64,000 nt of DNA from Actinocorallia longicatena (lineage in GTDB: Bacteria; Actinomycetota; Actinomycetes; Streptosporangiales; Streptosporangiaceae): assembly GCF_039534125.1 (NCBI RefSeq), contig NZ_BAAAUV010000009.1, forward strand, positions 62,001 to 126,000, given 5' to 3'. The notes under the pieces were generated by a model. The model did no database searches, was not told the origin of the DNA, and saw nothing but the letters and a program-made list of their open reading frames with translations. A program made the position numbers and the translations under genes. Positions 59,923 through 64,000 of this stretch are shown here, in pieces. Every line of letters starts with the position of its first letter. The stretch's first letter is position 1.

Positions 59923-60510
59923 ATGGTGACGACGGTGCTGGTGACCGCGGTGGCGCTGCTCTGGACGGCCTACGGAAGGCTCAACCGGGGCCCGCACCGA
60001 TGGCATCTGGCCACGGACTGGGACGCCCGGATCCCCCTGGTCAAGGTCTTCGTGATCCCCTACGTCTCGGCGGCCGTCCTCGCCCCCGTGACGGTGGCGG
60101 TGCTGCTGTGGTGGGATCCGGCCCTCGCGGCGAGCACGCTGCTGTCGGCGGCGATCACGCTCTGGGTCTCGTGCCTGTTCTACCGCTTCGCACAGACGCA
60201 TGTGCCCCGGCCAGAGGTACCGGGGCACGATGTGTTCTCACGGATGCTGCGGAAGGTCTACCAGGCCGATCAGCCCTACAACTGCTTCCCGAGCCTGCAC
60301 AACGCGTTCGCTGTGATCATCTCGGTGTCGTGGCTGAAGTTCCTGCCCTGGATGGGCGTGGTGATGACCGGCTGGTGCGGCCTGATCATCGCCTCGACGC
60401 TACTCGTTCGGCAGCACTACGTCGCCGACCTGCTCGGCGGGGTCGGGGTAGCGTGCGCCGCCTGCTTTGCGGCACAGCACATGCTGCCCGCATCTCTCGG
60501 CGGAGCTTGA
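59923..60510 (+). CDS. PAP2-family membrane phosphatase
   Basis: The 195-residue membrane protein has several hydrophobic segments and PAP2 motifs: FPSLHNAFA (PSxH-type) and VRQHYVADLLGG (HxxxD-type), with the arginine-proline pair of the first motif less clear. It is probably a lipid phosphate phosphatase or undecaprenyl-phosphate-type enzyme. The CAGGAGGTGTCC precedes ATG 59923. Its last 125 bases overlap the end of the convergent pssA. Confidence 0.85.
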   Translation: MVTTVLVTAVALLWTAYGRLNRGPHRWHLATDWDARIPLVKVFVIPYVSAAVLAPVTVAVLLWWDPALAASTLLSAAITLWVSCLFYRFAQTHVPRPEVPGHDVFSRMLRKVYQADQPYNCFPSLHNAFAVIISVSWLKFLPWMGVVMTGWCGLIIASTLLVRQHYVADLLGGVGVACAACFAAQHMLPASLGGA

Positions 60511-61249
60511 TCATGATCGCCGGGATGAAGGCCGCGGCGAACAGCTCGGAACCGGCGACCAGCCGCATCCAGCCCTCGCCGCCGGGGACCTTCGCGGCCC
60601 AGGCCACGATGATCACCGAGGACAGCACGGCCCACAGGACCATGATGCCCGCCAGCTTGCGGCTGCTCGGCTTGGGGAAGGGCAGCCGGCTCACGGCCAG
60701 CACCGCCACGCAGACGACCCCGCCGAGGGCCACCGGGAGCGGCGGCGACAGCACGATGATCGACACGACCGTGAAGGCGCAGAGCGGGGCGGGCATGCCC
60801 CGGAAGATGCCGGGCTCACTGGGGGCCGTGACGTACCGGGCGAGCCGGACCACGATCGCCAGGAAGAAGGCCGCCGCCGCGACGAGCGCGGGCAGGGCCC
60901 GCTGCTGGTCGTCGAAGCCGGCCCAGGCCAGCACCATCGCCGCCGGGACGAGCCCGAAGGTGATGACGTCGGCGAGGTTGTCGAGGTGCGGACCGTAGGG
61001 GGTGCTGCGCCAGCGCCGAGCCATCCGCCCGTCGAACAGGTCGCAGACCGCGCCGATCAGCATCAGCAGCACCGAACCGGCGAAGAACCGGCTGTCGGTG
61101 CCCCGGAAGTCGCCCTGGACCATGATGCTGCGCAGGGCGGCGATGCCGCACAGCGCGTTGCCCAGGGTCAGGAAGTCCGCCGGGGAGAGGCGCTCGGTGC
61201 CGGGCGCCTGGGTTTCGACGGTGTCAAGAGAGGACAATGTGCGTCTCAC
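60386..61249 (-). CDS. pssA: CDP-diacylglycerol-serine O-phosphatidyltransferase
   Basis: The 287-residue membrane enzyme makes phosphatidylserine. It has the CDP-alcohol phosphatidyltransferase signature from DLFDGRMARRWR to GPHLDNLAD (about 70-94) with the DG..AR and two later aspartates. About eight hydrophobic segments are present. The C-terminal 40 residues are Arg-rich and are encoded antisense to the end of the PAP2 gene, which has conserved catalytic residues there. The start is GTG 61249, overlapping psd by 26 bases. With psd it forms the phosphatidylethanolamine pathway. Confidence 0.92.
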   Translation of the reverse strand: MRRTLSSLDTVETQAPGTERLSPADFLTLGNALCGIAALRSIMVQGDFRGTDSRFFAGSVLLMLIGAVCDLFDGRMARRWRSTPYGPHLDNLADVITFGLVPAAMVLAWAGFDDQQRALPALVAAAAFFLAIVVRLARYVTAPSEPGIFRGMPAPLCAFTVVSIIVLSPPLPVALGGVVCVAVLAVSRLPFPKPSSRKLAGIMVLWAVLSSVIIVAWAAKVPGGEGWMRLVAGSELFAAAFIPAIMIKLRREMRAACAVPQSRRRTLPRPRRAGRRRSAAERVASRR

Positions 61250-61865
61250 CGGCCCTGGTCTTCTGCCCGACGGTCACCGCGGGGCGGATTCCGGCGGGAA
61301 GGTAGACATCGAAGCGGGAGCCGAAGCGGATCAGCCCGAGCCGTTCGCCCTGGGCCACCGTCGCCCCTTCCGCCAGGTAGGGAACGATGCGACGGGCCAC
61401 GGTGCCGGCGATCTGCACGCACTCGAGCTCACCGATCGCGGTGTCGAAGCGCCAGACGACGCGCTCGTTGCGCTCGCTCTCCTTGTTGAAGGCGGGCACG
61501 TGGCCGCCCTTGATGTGCTCGACGGAGAGGACCTTGCCGGCGATCGGGGCCCGGTTGACGTGGACGTCGAGCGGGCTCATGAACACCGCGACCCTGGTAC
61601 GGCCGTCCGGCCACGGGTCGATGCTCTGGACCACTCCGTCCGCACCGGAGATCAGGAGTCCCTCGCCCTGGCGGGGCGGGTCACGGAAGAACCAGGCCAT
61701 ACCTCCGGCGACACCGGCGGCGGCGAGGCCGACCGGGATGCGGAAGCGAGACCGTCTGGCCAGGAACGCGGCTGCCGCACTTCCCACCAGGCCGGGGACC
61801 AGCCAAGGGGCGGCACCGCGGGCGAAAGTCCTACTCTCGCCATCCGGCTCGGAACGACCGGGCAC
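61224..61865 (-). CDS. psd: Phosphatidylserine decarboxylase (archaetidylserine-decarboxylase-like proenzyme)
   Basis: The 213-residue proenzyme has a membrane segment near 25-60 and the self-cleavage motif in LIRFGSRFDVYLPAG (FGS instead of LGST, as in short PSD-A-type enzymes). It converts phosphatidylserine to phosphatidylethanolamine. GAVC-like HVNRAPIAGKV and HKGGH-like motifs are visible. The GTG at 61865 has GGAG six bases upstream. It is followed by pssA with a 26-base overlap. Confidence 0.92.
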   Translation of the reverse strand: MPGRSEPDGESRTFARGAAPWLVPGLVGSAAAAFLARRSRFRIPVGLAAAGVAGGMAWFFRDPPRQGEGLLISGADGVVQSIDPWPDGRTRVAVFMSPLDVHVNRAPIAGKVLSVEHIKGGHVPAFNKESERNERVVWRFDTAIGELECVQIAGTVARRIVPYLAEGATVAQGERLGLIRFGSRFDVYLPAGIRPAVTVGQKTRAGETHIVLS

Positions 61866-62081
61866 TGTGTCTCCAACTCCTCAAGATCGACGACGGGGCA
61901 CTGCGTTCGGGTGAGCTTACCCACAGTCGCGGGCATCCGCCCAAAGCGATCTACGCACTGTAGTGAGCCCATTTCCGCAGGTAACGGTATGGCACGATCG
62001 GCCCCAGTGTGTCATGAGAAGTTGGCCTGCCTTCTACTTTCAACAGGTTTCTCACAGACCGATCGTGGTTGACTGGTTGGG

Positions 62082-62930
62082 ATGAAGGAGCTGCTCACCG
62101 TAGTCGCCAGGGCGGCAGGCGGTCTAGGCGAACCCGCCGTGGTTTACGAGCACCGGGACGTTCTGGTGATCAAGGTGGGCGAGGTGATCGTCAAATCCCA
62201 CCATCCCGCCACCCGGGATCTGGAGGCACGGCTGGCCGTGGCCGCCGCCCATCCCGGGATCCTGCTGAGGCCGCTCGGCCCCCTTCAGACGATAAACGGT
62301 CATCGGGTGAGTTCGTGGCCTCTGGGCGAACCAGTTGATCCGGGCGATCCCGCGCGGGCCCCGTGGGAGGAGGGCGGCCGGCTGCTCGCCGCCCTGCACT
62401 CCGTCCCCCCGCCGCCCGGACTCCCCCGCCAGGGCGCCCCGGACAAGGTCCGCGAGATCGTGCTGACCCGGCTGGAGACCGGTCATCCGGCGGCGAAGAC
62501 CGTCCGCAGGGCCTTCGACGCGCTGCCCGCGGTCCTCGAGGTCCCGGGGAGGAACCGGGTGGTGCACGGCGACTGGCATCTCGGGCAGCTCGTCCGGCAC
62601 GCCGGCGGCTGGCGGCTGATCGACCTGGACGATCTCGGCGTCGGCGATCCCGTCTGGGACCTGGCCAGGCCCGCCGCGCTGTTCGCCGCGGGGATCCTGC
62701 CACCGGAGGTCTGGTCCCGGTTCCTGCACTCCTACCAGGAGGCCGGAGGCGTCGCGCTGCCTCCCGGAACCGACCCCTGGGAACTGCTCGATCTTCCGGC
62801 GAAGGCTCTCGCGATCCAAACGGCCGCGCGGTGCGTCTCACATGCTGTAGAGGAAGACCGGAGCCTCGACGCCTACGAAACGGCACTTATCGATACGTGT
62901 GACCGAATCGGCGGGCTTCCAGCAGCTTGA
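62082..62930 (+). CDS. Aminoglycoside phosphotransferase (APH)-family protein
   Basis: The 282-residue kinase-fold protein has the APH catalytic loop VVHGDWHLGQLV (HGDxHxGN with Gln in place of Asn) followed by LIDLDDLGVGDPVWDLA (DxD metal loop). Such proteins phosphorylate antibiotics, choline or unknown metabolites. The Lys of the ATP-binding part is in VKSHHPA. The start is ATG 62082, with GGTTGGG nearby. TTGACT at 62070-62075 could be a -35, but it is too close to the start. Confidence 0.85.
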   Translation: MKELLTVVARAAGGLGEPAVVYEHRDVLVIKVGEVIVKSHHPATRDLEARLAVAAAHPGILLRPLGPLQTINGHRVSSWPLGEPVDPGDPARAPWEEGGRLLAALHSVPPPPGLPRQGAPDKVREIVLTRLETGHPAAKTVRRAFDALPAVLEVPGRNRVVHGDWHLGQLVRHAGGWRLIDLDDLGVGDPVWDLARPAALFAAGILPPEVWSRFLHSYQEAGGVALPPGTDPWELLDLPAKALAIQTAARCVSHAVEEDRSLDAYETALIDTCDRIGGLPAA

Positions 62931-62997
62931 TGGCGTAAGGTGCCATCAAAAAACGTCTGTCGTGACCCCCCGGGTCATGATGGAAAGGGTGGCGGAA

Positions 62998-63270
62998 ATG
63001 CTTCAGTGCCCGAAGTGCCGGGGCACGATGCGGACCTTCGACCGTAACGGGGTCCACATCGAGCAGTGCGAGATGTGTCGGGGGATCTTCCTCGACTATG
63101 GCGAGCTGGAGACGCTCGCCCGCGTCGAGAGCCAGTGGCGGCAGGCTCCCCCGCCGCCGCCGGTGGCCCAGCCGGGCTGGGGTGCGGGGCACCATGCGCC
63201 CGTCGTGCACCACCACCACGGCCGTCACGGTCACCACGGCTCCCTCTTCGGGATGCTGTTCAGCACGTGA
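62998..63270 (+). CDS. Zinc-ribbon (zf-TFIIB-like) protein with a His-rich tail
   Basis: The 90-residue protein begins MLQCPKCRGTMRTFDRNGVH and continues IEQCEMCRGIFLDYGELETL, a CPxC...CxxC zinc ribbon of the TFIIB-like type (PF13453), then a Pro-rich spacer and a His-rich tail (HHHHGRHGHHGS). The ATG at 62998 has AGGGTGG at good distance; two earlier ATGs are possible. Function is unknown; a chaperone or metal-related role is inference. Confidence 0.8.
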   Translation: MLQCPKCRGTMRTFDRNGVHIEQCEMCRGIFLDYGELETLARVESQWRQAPPPPPVAQPGWGAGHHAPVVHHHHGRHGHHGSLFGMLFST

Positions 63271-63291
63271 TCACCTGATCCCGGGTGACGT

Positions 63292-63327
63292 GAGCCGGTC
63301 GGAGGCCGCGAGGTCTCCGGCCGGCTC
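63292..63327. terminator. 16-bp hairpin between the zinc-ribbon gene and pnkp
   Basis: 63292-63307 pairs with 63312-63327 (14 of 16, the other two G-U in RNA) over a GCGA loop between the convergent genes. Confidence 0.75.
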
Positions 63328-63335
63328 TCGTGTTC

Positions 63336-64000
63336 TCAGAGGCGGGGGTCGACGGGCTCGGACTCCAGGGCGAGGACCGCGAAGACCGCCTGGTGGACGC
63401 GCCAGAGGGGCTCACCGGCCGCGAGGCGGTCCAGGGCCTCGACGCCCAGGGAGTACTCGCGCATCGCCAGGGAGCGCTTGCGGCCGAGGAAGCGGTCGCG
63501 CAGCCGCTCCAGGTTGTGCGGCTCGGTGTAGTCGGGACCGTAGATGATCCGCAGGTACTCCCGGCCCCTGACCTTGAGGCCGGGCTGGACCGGGTCGCGG
63601 CGCTCGCCGGTGCCGGGCTCGGCGTCCAGCGGCTTCACGACCATCCCCTCGCCGCCCGCGTCCGTCATCTCCAGCCACCAGCGCGTCGCGGCCTCCTCGC
63701 TCGCCGGGTCGGCGAGGTCGACGACCCGGGCGCGGGTCTCCCTCAGGGTTCCGGTCGGGTCGGCCGCCGCCAGGCGGCGGGCGACGTCCAGGTGCCAGAG
63801 GTGGTCGCGGGCCGCGTGGCAGGCGCCCCGCGAGGCCAGGAGCTGGAACGGCGCCAGCCTGACCCCGGCCAGCCCCTCGACCGGCCAGCAGTAGCGGGCG
63901 TAGGCGTCGCGGAACAGGGCGGCGTTCTCGTCCCTGCGCACGGCCTTGCCGAGGAGGTCGCCGACGGGCAGCCCGCGGGCGGCGGCCTTCTCCAGCAGCT
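63336..64000 (-). CDS. pnkp: Polynucleotide kinase-phosphatase (Pnkp), C-terminal part
   Basis: The frame runs off the right edge, giving about 221 C-terminal residues. It carries RWWLEMTDAGGEGMVVKPLD, GLKVRGREYLRIIYGPDYT and AMREYSLGVEALDRLAAGEP, which match the C-terminal ligase-like adenylyltransferase region of bacterial Pnkp. With a Hen1 partner, Pnkp repairs cut RNA; hen1 is not in the window, and would be expected beyond the edge. It ends in a shared terminator. The COG3541 genes 3.5 kb away could be related. Confidence 0.85.
   Translation of the reverse strand, partial: LLEKAAARGLPVGDLLGKAVRRDENAALFRDAYARYCWPVEGLAGVRLAPFQLLASRGACHAARDHLWHLDVARRLAAADPTGTLRETRARVVDLADPASEEAATRWWLEMTDAGGEGMVVKPLDAEPGTGERRDPVQPGLKVRGREYLRIIYGPDYTEPHNLERLRDRFLGRKRSLAMREYSLGVEALDRLAAGEPLWRVHQAVFAVLALESEPVDPRL

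Noticed and set aside
61866..62081. Possible small RNA or riboswitch upstream of the APH-like gene
   Set aside because: I saw only a 4-bp stem (CTAC/GTAG) and no recognisable riboswitch consensus.

Overview
The window is high-GC actinomycete chromosome, and every element seen fits that: codon third positions are almost all G or C, genes lie close together with ATGA/GTGA overlaps, and GTG and TTG starts are common. Family content (mycothiol-type MDMPI protein, XRE/DUF397/HATPase locus, PadR-DUF1707 pair, bacterial Pnkp, MsiK-dependent style maltose transporter without its own ATPase) suggests a filamentous actinomycete, perhaps of the Streptosporangiales/Thermomonosporaceae type. The genus is inference only. 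No rRNA, tRNA, CRISPR array or complete transposase gene was seen.

Layout. 1-5.4 kb: amino-acid permease (cut by the window edge), the divergent isoprenoid genes dxs and idi, an ASCH protein, a scar with the 3' ends of a lost MFS/MerR pair, a TetR gene and a small alpha/beta-barrel protein. 5.3-9.9 kb: a 160-bp MITE-like element placed exactly in a CTAG shared by two convergent stop codons, then aconitase and a PadR-DUF1707 pair. 10-14.1 kb: Entner-Doudoroff genes edd and eda with a ROK regulator. The 490-bp edd-eda spacer carries nine stem-loops, four of them in a regular tandem of about 61 bp. 14.1-27.4 kb: secreted FG-GAP protein, thiolase and PLP lyase with LysR, NERD protein, nucleotidyltransferase, a flavin reductase-methyltransferase fusion, two MEDS-sensor signalling proteins (STAS and HATPase outputs), a DUF11 surface protein, methionine aminopeptidase and a small XRE protein.

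27.4-35.8 kb is a run of small enzyme-regulator modules (P450/TetR, AKR-TetR, amine oxidase-PRC, thioesterase/MarR, hydrolase/TetR), most with a clear palindromic operator in the intergenic gap. 35.9-39.8 kb encodes secreted proteins: a NucA/NucB-type nuclease and a ricin-lectin protein that diverge from one 33-bp palindrome, then a second small beta-trefoil protein. 39.8-41.4 kb is a WhiJ-like XRE/DUF397/HATPase locus.

41.4-57.5 kb is a starch/maltodextrin utilisation region. Three large secreted GH13 enzymes with starch-binding modules and a PfkB sugar kinase on the minus strand act outside the cell or on the products. A maltose-type ABC importer (malEFG) and an intracellular alpha-glucosidase on the plus strand take up and hydrolyse the oligosaccharides. 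CTTGCAA-type operators lie in the promoter regions. The MalR-like LacI repressor at the end of this operon is broken by a frameshift. 57.5-64 kb: extradiol dioxygenase, two tandem COG3541-type nucleotidyltransferases, PAP2 phosphatase, psd-pssA (phosphatidylethanolamine synthesis), an APH-like kinase, a zinc-ribbon protein and the 3' end of a polynucleotide kinase-phosphatase (RNA repair).
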